DNA from: Pontibacillus salicampi
GTDB taxonomy: Bacteria > Bacillota > Bacilli > Bacillales > BH030062
DNA: 64,000 bases
NCBI RefSeq assembly: GCF_042434395.1
Contig: NZ_JBHLTP010000008.1
Location: 81,587-145,586, forward strand
Reading direction: 5' to 3'
A program made the position numbers and the translations under genes. Below, one piece after another: positions 1-7,944 of the stretch (positions within the stretch are counted from its first letter, which is position 1; each line of letters opens with the position of its first letter). The notes under the pieces are model-generated. The model saw only the letters and a list, made by a program, of their open reading frames with translations, searched no databases and was not told where the DNA came from.

Positions 1-470
1 CCTATATTTCGAATGAGAAGGTGGAAGCGCCGAAGAAGCTAGGTGATGCGATTGATGTTTCTAATTACCCAACTGTAGCTGTTTTAGCAACTGGGTACAC
101 AGCGGGAGTAGAATCGACAGGAAAGAACCCTGGTCATCCTATGTATGGAATTACTTATTCTGGGGTGAAGGTGAAAAGGGATTTATATTCTACAATTGCT
201 GCGGATTTAAGTGTATTTCCAATTGGAACCATTTTATTTATACCTGATTATGGGTATGGAGTGGTAGCAGACAAAGGCTCAGCAATAAAAGGGAATAAGA
301 TTGATTTATATTACGAAACAGTAGACGATGTATATAACCACTGGGGTAAGAAAACGGTAGAAGTATATGTAGTGAAAAAAGGAAATGGGTCCTTAACAGA
401 GGAAGAGCTTGAACTGTTGAATGAGGACGAAGCATTACAAGTGTTCCGCCAGCAAATAAAAGGTAAATAA
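1..470 (+). CDS. yuiC: 3D-domain protein, YuiC-like (5' end outside window)
   Basis: The reading frame is open from base 3, so the GTG at 21 is not the real start and the N-terminus lies outside the window. The visible part is a 3D domain, a small double-psi barrel named for three conserved aspartates. Counting from the codon at 21, candidate aspartates are D84 in ADKG, D95 in KIDLYY and D102/D103. In the family this fold is found in resuscitation-promoting lytic transglycosylase-like proteins such as B. subtilis YuiC and YocH, which act on peptidoglycan outside the membrane. A secretion signal or membrane anchor would be in the missing part. The next genes match yuiD and yuiE (pepA) of B. 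subtilis, which supports the name. Confidence 0.8.
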   Translation, partial: YISNEKVEAPKKLGDAIDVSNYPTVAVLATGYTAGVESTGKNPGHPMYGITYSGVKVKRDLYSTIAADLSVFPIGTILFIPDYGYGVVADKGSAIKGNKIDLYYETVDDVYNHWGKKTVEVYVVKKGNGSLTEEELELLNEDEALQVFRQQIKGK

Positions 471-500
471 AGGGGTGGACCAGAAGTGGTTTAGCCTATA

Positions 501-559
501 AAAAATCCGAACTACTAATAGTAATCTTCATTTGAGGATTCAAGTTAGTTCGGATTTTT
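501..559. terminator. Bidirectional terminator between yuiC and yuiD
   Basis: Arms AAAAATCCGAACT (501-513) and AGTTCGGATTTTT (547-559) pair perfectly. The loop holds a further pairing of AATCTTCA with TGAGGATT. A-tract and T-tract flanks allow termination on both strands between the two convergent genes. Confidence 0.8.
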
Positions 560-686
560 CTGTGTACATTTCTATTCTACTACTATCCCGATAGAATGGG
601 GATTATTGTTATGTTGCAGCCCTTTTTTGTATATTGGCTCTCATAAACACCAATGTTTAATGCTGCGTTGAGCCATATTAGCGGGA

Positions 687-1160
687 TCAAATTAGTAAAA
701 ATAATACAATGCTAATAAGGATTCCTGTAATACCGCCGAAGAACACTTCGATGGGCTGATGTCCTAATAATTCTTTTAATTCTTCTCTTTTCTCATACTC
801 AGCCTTCTTATTCCAAACCCGTGCTTCTTCTACCATATGGGTGAAATCCTTTGCCAACTTATTAAGAAGAATTGCTTGTTCTCCAGCTTGCCTTCTGACT
901 CCTGTTGCGTCGAACATTACAATAATAGCAAGAACACATGCAACAGCAAATATATTAGAATCAAGACCATCCGTTAATCCGATCGCTGTAGCCAATGCGG
1001 TAACAGCAGCAGAGTGACTGCTTGGCATACCGCCTGTGGAAAAGGCAAGACCGGGATTGAACCGCCTTGATGCAATAAAATGAATAGGGATTTTTACTAC
1101 CTGGGCAAAGATTATAGCTGTTAACGCAGCCCAGAGAGGGAAATTGGAGAAGAGTTCCAT
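687..1160 (-). CDS. yuiD: Divergent PAP2 (DUF212) family membrane protein YuiD
   Basis: 157 residues, close to the usual length of about 158. The family is related to vanadium haloperoxidases and PAP2 acid phosphatases. Near the N-terminus a hydrophobic stretch is followed by FSTGGMPSSHSAAVTALATA (about residues 40-59), whose GGMPSSHS is the family signature and corresponds to the PAP2 phosphatase motif. Further hydrophobic segments lie around residues 68-85 and at the C-terminus (ITGILISIVLFLLI). The protein is probably embedded in the cytoplasmic membrane; its substrate is unknown. Position between yuiC and pepA matches B. subtilis. The gene is convergent with yuiC and appears to be a single unit. 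Confidence 0.85.
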   Translation of the reverse strand: MELFSNFPLWAALTAIIFAQVVKIPIHFIASRRFNPGLAFSTGGMPSSHSAAVTALATAIGLTDGLDSNIFAVACVLAIIVMFDATGVRRQAGEQAILLNKLAKDFTHMVEEARVWNKKAEYEKREELKELLGHQPIEVFFGGITGILISIVLFLLI

Positions 1161-1475
1161 GCTAGTCGTTCATCCTTTCTGCAATCAGTGACTTACATCC
1201 TAATTTTCGCTCTTACCATTTTAACACGACTAGAAAGGTGGAGGTTGCTCTAGACCGTGTATAAACGTAAAGTTCATATGAAGTTTTTGTAAATGACTCT
1301 TTGTTTTTGCTGCAAGGTAGGGAAATGTTGTCTCCGTTACCGTTCATTTGTTTTTCTGGTTATTATTGTATTATACCATAGTCCCCATCCTCATTGGGAT
1401 TAGAGCATTTCTTATATGTATCGTTCCCTAATAGCGGTAATTTTCTGTATAATGAGAGGTGGAGGTGGAGAATTA

Positions 1476-2966
1476 ATGTTTCATATTCAGCCAACAACCG
1501 AAATGTTCTCAGAATCAGAAGCAATTGTATTTGGGTTATATGAAGAAAATAAACTAAATCAACAAGTGTATGAGCAATATAATGACGCGCTTGATGGTGC
1601 ACTAGATCAATACATAAAAGATGGCGATGTATCCAATGCCTACAAAAAAGTTTCTAAAGTATTTACCCTGAATCAAATACCTGCTAAACGTTTGTATATT
1701 GTAGGGCTTGGTAAAAAGGAAAATCTAACACCAAGTCGTCTCAAAGCGGCATACGGTGTCCTCTTTAAGCAATTACAGAAGGATCACATTAGTGAGGTTT
1801 CCGTATTACTCCATAGCTTTGAGACACCTCAAACAAGTGTCACAGAAGCTGCTTCTCTCATATCGGAAGCAATGATTACGGCTCCTTATCAATTTGAGCA
1901 CTATAAAACGAATAATGCGAAGCCCGATACTAAGTTAACCAATGTATGTATTCTTACGGACGATAATAAACAGCATATTGAATCCGCGCTTGATAAAGGG
2001 TATGCTACTGGTCATGGAATTAACACTGCTCGCCATCTAGTACAGCTGCCAGGAAATCTATTAACTGCGACGGATTTAGCTGCCTACGCTCAATCCATGG
2101 CGGAAGAATTAGGATTTGAGAAGGAAATATTAGATAAAGAAGATATGGAAAATTTGGGGATGGGAGCCTTATTAGCAGTAAATCAAGGATCTACAGAACC
2201 TCCTAAAATGATTGTGCTGAAATATCAAGGAAAAGAAGACTGGAACGATGTAGTAGGGTTAGTCGGAAAAGGTATAACCTTTGATACGGGGGGCTATTCT
2301 ATCAAGCCTAAGGATGGCATTGTTGGGATGAAGAGTGATATGGGAGGTGCTGCGGCTGTACTTGGGGCAATGGAAATCGTTGGACGTCTTAAGCCAGCAC
2401 AAAATATCATTGCCGTCATTCCATCTACCGACAATATGATAAGCGGGTCAGCATTTAAGCCTGATGACGTAATTACATCATTGAGCGGGAAAACAATAGA
2501 AGTACTAAACACAGATGCAGAAGGAAGACTTGCTTTAGCTGATGGCATCACGTATGCGAAGCGGCTAAAAGCAGATCGCATCATTGATGTGGCTACTTTA
2601 ACAGGCGGAGTAGTTGTTGCTCTTGGTGATATTACTACAGGAGCCATGACGAATAACCAAGCCTTTTATAAGAAGGTAGAAGAAGCTTCTCAACGAACGG
2701 GTGAACCAATGTGGCAGCTTCCTTACAACACAATGTATCAGGATAAAGTGCGCTCTAGTGATGTCGCCGATTTAAATAACTCTCCTGGAAGAAAGGCGCA
2801 CGCCATTATGGCTGGTTCCTTCCTGGCTGAATTTGCAGAGGAAACCCCTTGGGTTCATTTGGATATTGCAGGAACAGCAACGACTGATTCGGTGTATGAC
2901 TTAGGACCAAAGGGACCAACAGGAGTAATGGCAAGTACGATAGCAAATTATATTTTACATCTTTAG
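1476..2966 (+). CDS. pepA: Leucyl aminopeptidase (M17 family, PepA/YuiE)
   Basis: Cytosolic dimetal exopeptidase that removes N-terminal residues from peptides. I chose the ATG at 1476 because GGAGGTGGAG (1461-1470) stands at the right distance; the open frame extends upstream to 1416 without a ribosome binding site. This gives 496 residues against about 500 for B. subtilis YuiE. The C-terminal catalytic domain has the M17 signature NTDAEGRL from about residue 345, with GKGITFDTGGYSIKP near 264-278 supplying the metal-binding lysine and aspartate. The N-terminal third is the variable domain typical of the family. Transcription probably ends at the hairpin directly downstream. Confidence 0.95.
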   Translation: MFHIQPTTEMFSESEAIVFGLYEENKLNQQVYEQYNDALDGALDQYIKDGDVSNAYKKVSKVFTLNQIPAKRLYIVGLGKKENLTPSRLKAAYGVLFKQLQKDHISEVSVLLHSFETPQTSVTEAASLISEAMITAPYQFEHYKTNNAKPDTKLTNVCILTDDNKQHIESALDKGYATGHGINTARHLVQLPGNLLTATDLAAYAQSMAEELGFEKEILDKEDMENLGMGALLAVNQGSTEPPKMIVLKYQGKEDWNDVVGLVGKGITFDTGGYSIKPKDGIVGMKSDMGGAAAVLGAMEIVGRLKPAQNIIAVIPSTDNMISGSAFKPDDVITSLSGKTIEVLNTDAEGRLALADGITYAKRLKADRIIDVATLTGGVVVALGDITTGAMTNNQAFYKKVEEASQRTGEPMWQLPYNTMYQDKVRSSDVADLNNSPGRKAHAIMAGSFLAEFAEETPWVHLDIAGTATTDSVYDLGPKGPTGVMASTIANYILHL

Positions 2967-2972
2967 TATTCG

Positions 2973-3004
2973 ACGGTCTCTTTTTTGCAGAAGAGACCGT
3001 TTTT
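2973..3004 (+). terminator. pepA terminator
   Basis: Stem ACGGTCTCTT (2973-2982) with AAGAGACCGT (2991-3000), followed by a short T run. It sits six bases after the pepA stop codon. Confidence 0.85.
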
Positions 3005-3005
3005 G

Positions 3006-3395
3006 CTACCAATGCAACGCAATAGTTAAGGTACAGTTATGCTTTTCTGTGCTGTGTAAAAGGATGACTTGAATGCCATCAGGAGTGTAGTGTACCTCGT
3101 CTAGATGGTTGATGCCCAAGCTCGTAAGCTGCTTTTTCACTTGCTCGCGATCGTTTTTTTGAGCGGCCTCCATGATGGTTTGGGAGAAGGAGGAGGAGCT
3201 GGAAAATGTATTGGTTAGTGTTTCTGCCTCCTTCAATAGTATGGCGCATTGCTTGGCAGAATCCTCCAATTTAGAGGGATCAACCGGTGGGTAATTTCGA
3301 TTCCGGACCAAATAAAGGGGAAGGAAGTTATAATTATAGCTTGGCAGGCAAGGGAAATAGCATCCAGTACAGGGTACATAACCATAATGCTTCAT
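3006..3395 (-). CDS. Hypothetical protein with Cys/Tyr-rich N-terminus
   Basis: 129 residues from the ATG at 3395, preceded on the minus strand by AAAGGAGGG. An upstream in-frame extension to 3422 has no better site. The N-terminus is rich in tyrosine, cysteine, proline and asparagine (YGYVPCTGCYFPCLPSYNYN), then a serine run (about residues 64-69) and a more ordinary C-terminal half. I do not recognise the family with confidence. The Tyr/Cys/Pro-rich head is like that of some Bacillus spore-coat proteins, but that is composition only. The stop lies a few bases from the pepA terminator, and the gene converges on pepA. Confidence 0.65.
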   Translation of the reverse strand: MKHYGYVPCTGCYFPCLPSYNYNFLPLYLVRNRNYPPVDPSKLEDSAKQCAILLKEAETLTNTFSSSSSFSQTIMEAAQKNDREQVKKQLTSLGINHLDEVHYTPDGIQVILLHSTEKHNCTLTIALHW

Positions 3396-3456
3396 AAATA
3401 TACCCTCCTTTTCCCTGTTCACTATATGTCATCCTTGTAGGTTTGTGCCTGCTTAC

Positions 3457-3490
3457 ATAAAAAAGATACCTCTAAGAAAAGAGGTATCTT
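3457..3490 (-). terminator. deoD terminator
   Basis: Arms AAGATACCTCT (3463-3473) and AGAGGTATCTT (3480-3490); on the minus strand a T run follows. It begins six bases after the deoD stop codon. Confidence 0.85.
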
Positions 3491-3495
3491 ATCCA

Positions 3496-4206
3496 TTAAT
3501 CTTGAATAGCGGCTTCTAATGCAACTTCAATCATCTCATTGAACGTCGTTTGACGTTCCTCAGAAGTAGTTTCTTCACCTGTGATGATGTGATCGCTAAC
3601 CGTTAGAACAGATAATGCTTGACGATCATATTTAGATGCTAATGTATATAGAGCAGTTGTTTCCATTTCAACAGCTAGTACATTGTAAGCTGCTAAATGA
3701 TCAAATAGCTCTTTAGCATTATCGCGATAAAAGCTGTCACTAGTAAAGACGTTTCCAACTCTTAGCTGCAGTCCTTTATTCTCACCTGCTTCATAAGCTG
3801 CCTTTAGTAAATGGAAATCAGCTGTAGGGGCAAAATCGATACCGCCAAATTCCATTCGATTCATTTGGGAATCTGTGGAGGAAGTGGAGGCAAGAATAAC
3901 ATCTCGAACCTTAACGTCTTTTTGAAGAGCTCCACAGGAACCAACCCGTATGAGTTTCTGAACGTCATAGCTCTGAATTAATTCATTTACATAAATGGAG
4001 ATGGAAGGGACTCCCATGCCTGTACCCTGAACCGATATTCTTTCTCCTTTATATGTGCCTGTATAGCCATACATGCCCCTAACCTCGTTATAGCAAGTAG
4101 GGTTTTCTAAAAAGTTCTCCGCGATATATTTCGCTCGAAGCGGATCACCTGGTAGTAAAATTTTATCCGCAATATCGCCTTTGTTGGCACCAATATGTAC
4201 TGTCAT
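3496..4206 (-). CDS. deoD: Purine nucleoside phosphorylase DeoD
   Basis: Trimer-of-dimers hexameric phosphorylase of the PNP/UDP phosphorylase family. It splits purine (deoxy)nucleosides with phosphate into the free base and (deoxy)ribose-1-phosphate in the cytosol. The protein is 236 residues; B. subtilis DeoD is about 233. H4 (MTVHIG), the phosphate loop LPGDPLRAKYIAE, RVGSCGAL around 87-94, VEMETTALY around 179-187 and SDHIITGE near 204 are all in place; the last contains the Asp that marks the 6-oxo/6-amino purine class. AAGGAGGTC precedes the ATG at 4206. It appears to be transcribed alone and is functionally related to the xpt-pbuX salvage operon about 14 kb away. Confidence 0.96.
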   Translation of the reverse strand: MTVHIGANKGDIADKILLPGDPLRAKYIAENFLENPTCYNEVRGMYGYTGTYKGERISVQGTGMGVPSISIYVNELIQSYDVQKLIRVGSCGALQKDVKVRDVILASTSSTDSQMNRMEFGGIDFAPTADFHLLKAAYEAGENKGLQLRVGNVFTSDSFYRDNAKELFDHLAAYNVLAVEMETTALYTLASKYDRQALSVLTVSDHIITGEETTSEERQTTFNEMIEVALEAAIQD

Positions 4207-4446
4207 GAAACATGACCTCCTTCAATCTTTCTACCCAATAAAAATATCATACCCCAATAAAGAATACAAATGGGAACGGTTTCAAATTAAAACGGGAACT
4301 AACTAGGCTTTCTCCGTTATCCTTGGTAAAATGTACATAAATAGCAAATATCTAGTGAGATTTGCGCAAACCTTTTGGAAGTGCTTGACATACTATCCAA
4401 TAGATGTACTTATTTTGCAGGCGTAGAGAAAGGGGTTCTTTAAAGC

Positions 4447-4935
4447 ATGAATATATCAATATCAAAGCTTCCAGGTATTGGACAGAAGATTTGTTTGACC
4501 ACTGCGGAAGATAGTCAGCTAGTATTAATCGTTCACCATTCCGGGAAGAGGGAGCTATATTTTTTTGATGATGCGGATAGCGATGAAGCGGACTTTGGCA
4601 TGGACTTAACGGCAGATGAAACGAGGGAGCTAGGTGCTCAATTATTAGGAGCAACGTATCAGCCTGTAGACGCAGACAAATTAAAAATGTTTAATAATCA
4701 AATTCTCATCGATTGGGTAGAAATTAAACCTGCTTCCTCTCTAACTAATAAAACGATAGAAGAGTCTGAAATCCGCAATAAGACGGGTGCTACCATTATA
4801 GGGATTGTCAAAGGAGAAGACATCATCGCCATACCAGAAGCCTATACGAAACTTCAGCCTGGGGATGTCATAATGGCGATTGGTAAAAAGGATCAAATAG
4901 CGACACTAACTTCTCTATGCAAAGGAGAGGAATGA
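4447..4935 (+). CDS. khtT: K+/H+ antiporter regulatory subunit KhtT (TrkA-C domain)
   Basis: 162 residues. The N-terminal half is a small alpha/beta domain; the C-terminal half (about 75-160) is an RCK_C/TrkA-C domain ending in LQPGDVIMAIGKKDQIATL, typical of nucleotide-sensing gates of cation transporters. In B. subtilis KhtT (YhaT) binds c-di-AMP and controls KhtU. The next gene begins six bases after this stop and encodes the matching antiporter, so the two form an operon. A TTGACA hexamer at 4385-4390 could be the -35 element, but I see no good -10. The third subunit gene khtS (yhaS) found in B. subtilis is not present upstream. Confidence 0.9.
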   Translation: MNISISKLPGIGQKICLTTAEDSQLVLIVHHSGKRELYFFDDADSDEADFGMDLTADETRELGAQLLGATYQPVDADKLKMFNNQILIDWVEIKPASSLTNKTIEESEIRNKTGATIIGIVKGEDIIAIPEAYTKLQPGDVIMAIGKKDQIATLTSLCKGEE

Positions 4936-4941
4936 TAACTT

Positions 4942-6120
4942 GTGACTCTAGAGCTGCCGACTTTATTAGGTGCAGGGCTCGTTCTAATATTAATTTTTTG
5001 GCTTGGGTTATTAAGTCTTAAGATAAAGCTTCCTAGTGTAATTTTATATATTCTATTAGGAATTATCATTACGGATTTGTTACATCATAACGAACTCTTG
5101 CATTTCGGAAGTGAAGTAGGCATTGTACTTCTCTTTTTCCTGCTTGGTTTGGAGTTCAATGTGAATCGGTTAGGTGATATTGCAAAGAAAATATGGCCAG
5201 CAGGTTTATTGGATGTGGGGCTCAGTCTAGGAGTTTCCCTAGCCGTATGCTTAGCATTTGGATTGGATCCATTTGCTTCTTTCCTTATTGGTGGGGTTAC
5301 ATATGCCACAAGTTCCTCTATCACAGCCAAGCTTCTGGATGACACGAGCAGAATGGCTAACTCAGAAACGGAATTCATTCTGGCGCTTCTCATCTTTGAA
5401 GATTTAGTAGCGCCGATTGTGGTTGCTATTCTAATGGGAATGAGCTCAGGGGACAATTTACAAACGATGGATATTGTATTATTAATCGGAAAAATTATTG
5501 CCCTGACAGTTGGGGCGATTATATTAGGGAAGACGCTTTTCCGTCGATTTGAAGAGCTGCTGGAGAAGATAGAGGATGAGGATTTCAAAATTGCCCTATT
5601 AATTGGTATAGCCTTAAGCTATGGTGGATTAGCACTTTATTTAGGTTTGTCAGAGGTGCTTGGTGCCTTTCTGGCCGGAATGATGTTATCGGAAATAGGC
5701 CGAATGGAAAGGGTGGAGCAGACAGTTTTACCAGTCAAGGATTTAATGCTTCCTTTATTCTTCGTTTATTTTGGTACAACCATTGAATTTAGCGAAGGTA
5801 TCCCATATGCAGGATTGCTGCTCGTCTTAATTGGCTGGTCATTGGCAGCCAAAATATTAGTAGGTATGTTTGGAGGACGCATGTATGGTTTATCGAAGCG
5901 GGTTTCTTTTCGTGCAGGGTTGTCTATTTGCTCCAGGGGAGAATTCTCCGTTGTTATTGCAGCAGTAGCAACAGGGATGATCAAAGTGTTTAGCGGAATT
6001 TACATCGTACTAGCGGCGTTTATCGGGATGGTTCTGTTTGAAAAAGCACCTCAGATTACAAATTTACTATATGGAAAGCCGCAGAAGAAAAGCAAGAAAT
6101 TACGTGTACCTGGCGATTAA
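4942..6120 (+). CDS. khtU: K+/H+ antiporter KhtU (CPA2 family)
   Basis: 392-residue integral membrane protein of the monovalent cation:proton antiporter-2 family. It starts with GTG at 4942 after AAAGGAGAGG (4921-4930). Roughly a dozen hydrophobic segments run through the sequence. The core contains LLFFLLGLEFN near 62-73, TSSSITAKLLDD near 123-134 and LLIFEDLVAPI near 149-159, conserved in KefB/KefC/YhaU-type exchangers. There is no C-terminal nucleotide-binding domain; that role is taken by the separate KhtT. Expected role: potassium (and possibly ammonium) efflux, which is useful under alkaline or high-potassium conditions. B. subtilis YhaU is about 408 residues. Confidence 0.92.
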   Translation: MTLELPTLLGAGLVLILIFWLGLLSLKIKLPSVILYILLGIIITDLLHHNELLHFGSEVGIVLLFFLLGLEFNVNRLGDIAKKIWPAGLLDVGLSLGVSLAVCLAFGLDPFASFLIGGVTYATSSSITAKLLDDTSRMANSETEFILALLIFEDLVAPIVVAILMGMSSGDNLQTMDIVLLIGKIIALTVGAIILGKTLFRRFEELLEKIEDEDFKIALLIGIALSYGGLALYLGLSEVLGAFLAGMMLSEIGRMERVEQTVLPVKDLMLPLFFVYFGTTIEFSEGIPYAGLLLVLIGWSLAAKILVGMFGGRMYGLSKRVSFRAGLSICSRGEFSVVIAAVATGMIKVFSGIYIVLAAFIGMVLFEKAPQITNLLYGKPQKKSKKLRVPGD

Positions 6121-6167
6121 AGAGAGTGCAAAGGGGACCACATCTCATGGGCCTCCTTTGTTCCTCA

Positions 6168-6545
6168 TCAACCGAAATATTGCTGTTCTAAGTCTTCCAG
6201 CTGCGCTCTTGCCTTTTGGTTAAATTCGTTATCTTCTTGTAATTTTTCTTTCCGCTTTTGTAAAGCTGTCTTGAGGGAATCCATATAGGATGGTACTTCC
6301 CCTTCAAATGGCTTAAGAGAGGATTTTGATATGTTGGCTTTTTCATTATGACTCAACGCTTTCCTTTGATGAAAGAATACGTTCTCGGTTTGCCCAGGAT
6401 TGTGCAGGTCACCTTGTTGAGGATGGCTTAACACGGCTAGAATCTTTACGAGGTAAGCAGAGCCCCTATCCTCTACTATCTCTCCAATATATTTCCCTGT
6501 TTTGTAATGGGCTGTAACCAATTCTTCTGGCTGTAAGGACGACAT
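6168..6545 (-). CDS. kapB: Kinase-associated protein KapB
   Basis: 125 residues from the ATG at 6545, which follows GGAAGGAGG on the minus strand. The frame runs on to 6584, but without a ribosome binding site. The N-terminal part (YKTGKYIGEIVEDRG...YLVKILAVLSHPQQGDLHNP) is the KapB fold, an SH3-like barrel; the C-terminus is a charged helix or coiled coil (about 85-122). In B. subtilis KapB sits next to kinB and helps the sporulation kinase KinB. Here there is no kinB beside it, and the neighbours are khtTU and a small membrane protein. No lipobox is visible, although the old family name says lipoprotein. Confidence 0.85.
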   Translation of the reverse strand: MSSLQPEELVTAHYKTGKYIGEIVEDRGSAYLVKILAVLSHPQQGDLHNPGQTENVFFHQRKALSHNEKANISKSSLKPFEGEVPSYMDSLKTALQKRKEKLQEDNEFNQKARAQLEDLEQQYFG

Positions 6546-6705
6546 TGGTACGGCCTCCTTCCTTGATTTACTTGTTCGTATCATAACAAATTTAAGCTTC
6601 TGTTCATAGAACGGACATATCTGATGTACGTAAGCGTATGGTAGGCCGGTGATGGTCTGTTATAATATAAGGAAGAACGTGGACGATAAGTGAGGTTGTT
6701 ACACC

Positions 6706-6921
6706 ATGATGGAATTTCTTTATTTTCCAGAGGATAAAACGGAATATATCCCTGCAGTGATTACGCTAATCTTTTTTGCAATTGCTGCTGTTATTGTCAT
6801 GCGATTGTTTGTAAAGGCTGCCAAAAAAGAAGAAGAAAAGGCGAACGAGCAGTTTGGAGAGCAAATGCAGACAAAGGACGCTTCTAAACCTAAGCATAAC
6901 CATTCTTCCAGCCATGAGTAA
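6706..6921 (+). CDS. Small single-pass membrane protein of unknown function
   Basis: 71 residues with two adjacent ATG codons (6706, 6709). A GTGAGG stretch upstream gives a weak ribosome binding site. One membrane segment (about residues 16-34, AVITLIFFAIAAVIVMRLF) is followed by a highly charged tail (KKEEEKANEQ) and a His/Ser-rich end (KHNHSSSHE). I do not recognise the family. The stop codon lies inside the downstream terminator hairpin. Confidence 0.7.
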   Translation: MMEFLYFPEDKTEYIPAVITLIFFAIAAVIVMRLFVKAAKKEEEKANEQFGEQMQTKDASKPKHNHSSSHE

Positions 6922-6942
6922 AAGAGTACTCATGGTTTTTTT
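6912..6942 (+). terminator. Terminator overlapping the stop codon of the small membrane protein
   Basis: CCATGAGTA (6912-6920) pairs with TACTCATGG (6927-6935), followed by seven T residues. The 5' arm encodes the last residues, and the stop codon TAA is at the loop. Confidence 0.88.
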
Positions 6943-7021
6943 ATGCCATGGTACGTTGGATAATTACATATGGAATCGGCTACACTAAGCCTAGATATTG
7001 TAGAAAAGTAGGCGATAACGT

Positions 7022-7606
7022 ATGAAGCTGTTTCTTTATGCTAGCGTAATGATATTGCTGTTAGCAGGCTGTAATTCACAAAACAGGTCAGCTATGGAAA
7101 TAGAAATGTATAATGTATCAAGTGATGCACTGGGTACGGCAACGATTTCACAAGGAGCTAACGGAGTTGATGTGAAGCTTTCCTTAACGGGGCTAGAGCC
7201 TGGTTATCATGGAATTCATGTACATGAATTCGCTAAATGTGAACAGCCAGATTTCCAATCTGCTGGTAACCACTTAAATCCAGATGGTAAGGTTCATGGA
7301 TTAATGAATCCGGAAGGTGCTCATCTTGGAGATTTACCGAATATCGAAGCCGATTCGAGTGGAAAGGTAGAAGCAGAATTGACGCTTCCCGAAGCTACAT
7401 TGCAAGATGGTAAAACGTCTTTGCTGCGTAATAATGGAACATCTTTAATAATTACAGCTGGAGAAGACGATGGTATGAGTCAGCCATCTGGTAATGGAGG
7501 AGAGCGTATTGCTTGTGGGAAGATACAATTAGAGGAATCTAATAAACAGGACGCTCCTTCTAATCCAGCTGAAGATGGCACGGACCAACAAAAAGAATCT
7601 TCTTAA
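7022..7606 (+). CDS. sodC: Cu/Zn superoxide dismutase-like lipoprotein (one copper ligand replaced)
   Basis: 194 residues. The signal peptide ends in the lipobox LLAGC (Cys17), so the protein should be tethered to the outer face of the membrane. The Cu/Zn-SOD fold spans about 26-170. The copper ligands H66 and H68 (HVHE) and H84 (SAGNHLNP) and the zinc ligands H84, H92, H101 and D104 are present. C73 and C165 can form the family disulfide. The fourth copper ligand, normally His in a VxHxxxDD context, is Thr145 (SLIITAGEDDG). The known B. subtilis paralogue YojM also lacks copper ligands, so this protein may be a weak SOD or have another role. The Ser/Asp/Gln-rich tail after 172 looks disordered. 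Confidence 0.9.
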   Translation: MKLFLYASVMILLLAGCNSQNRSAMEIEMYNVSSDALGTATISQGANGVDVKLSLTGLEPGYHGIHVHEFAKCEQPDFQSAGNHLNPDGKVHGLMNPEGAHLGDLPNIEADSSGKVEAELTLPEATLQDGKTSLLRNNGTSLIITAGEDDGMSQPSGNGGERIACGKIQLEESNKQDAPSNPAEDGTDQQKESS

Positions 7607-7650
7607 TACATTTAATCGCGTTAATTCTGTTTAATAACATTGCCCTAAAC

Positions 7651-7683
7651 AAAGCCGTATCACTCATGCTGTGATACGGCTTT
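7651..7683. terminator. Terminator-like hairpin after sodC
   Basis: Perfect 13-bp stem AAAGCCGTATCAC (7651-7663) with GTGATACGGCTTT (7671-7683). The T tail is short (TTTATG), so termination may be modest. Confidence 0.65.
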
Positions 7684-7797
7684 ATGATTTATCTGGAACG
7701 TGTCATTGCTTAAGCAGTACTCTACTTTGATTGATATATATTTGTGCAATCTTGTGCATGGTTTACGACCAATGCTGGTAGGCTGATCTGTATCGTT

Positions 7798-7872
7798 GGG
7801 AACTTAGCGAAGACTTGGATTCGAGTTATTTTTTTCAACACTACCCATTATATCTCGAATTCAAGCTCTGCT
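7798..7872. repeat. Degraded copy of an interspersed repeat, with internal inverted repeat
   Basis: The stretch 7798-7832 resembles sequence at 35478 (plus) and 44540 (minus): a GGG..TAG.G.AGAC..GGATTCGAG.TA.TT pattern. Here CTTGGATTCGAG (7814-7825) can also pair with CTCGAATTCAAG (7854-7865), with one G-T pair. The gap from 7607 to 7944 holds this element and the sodC terminator and no gene that I can support. Confidence 0.5.
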
Positions 7873-7944
7873 CATAAGGGAGCTTTTCCGACGTATTCAC
7901 AGCAAACATTAGCACGCAGTGTTCAAGAGTAACCAATCTAGGCA

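Noticed and set aside
2294..2647. Minus-strand frame inside pepA
   Set aside because: It lies opposite the catalytic domain of pepA and has no start signal; shadow frame.
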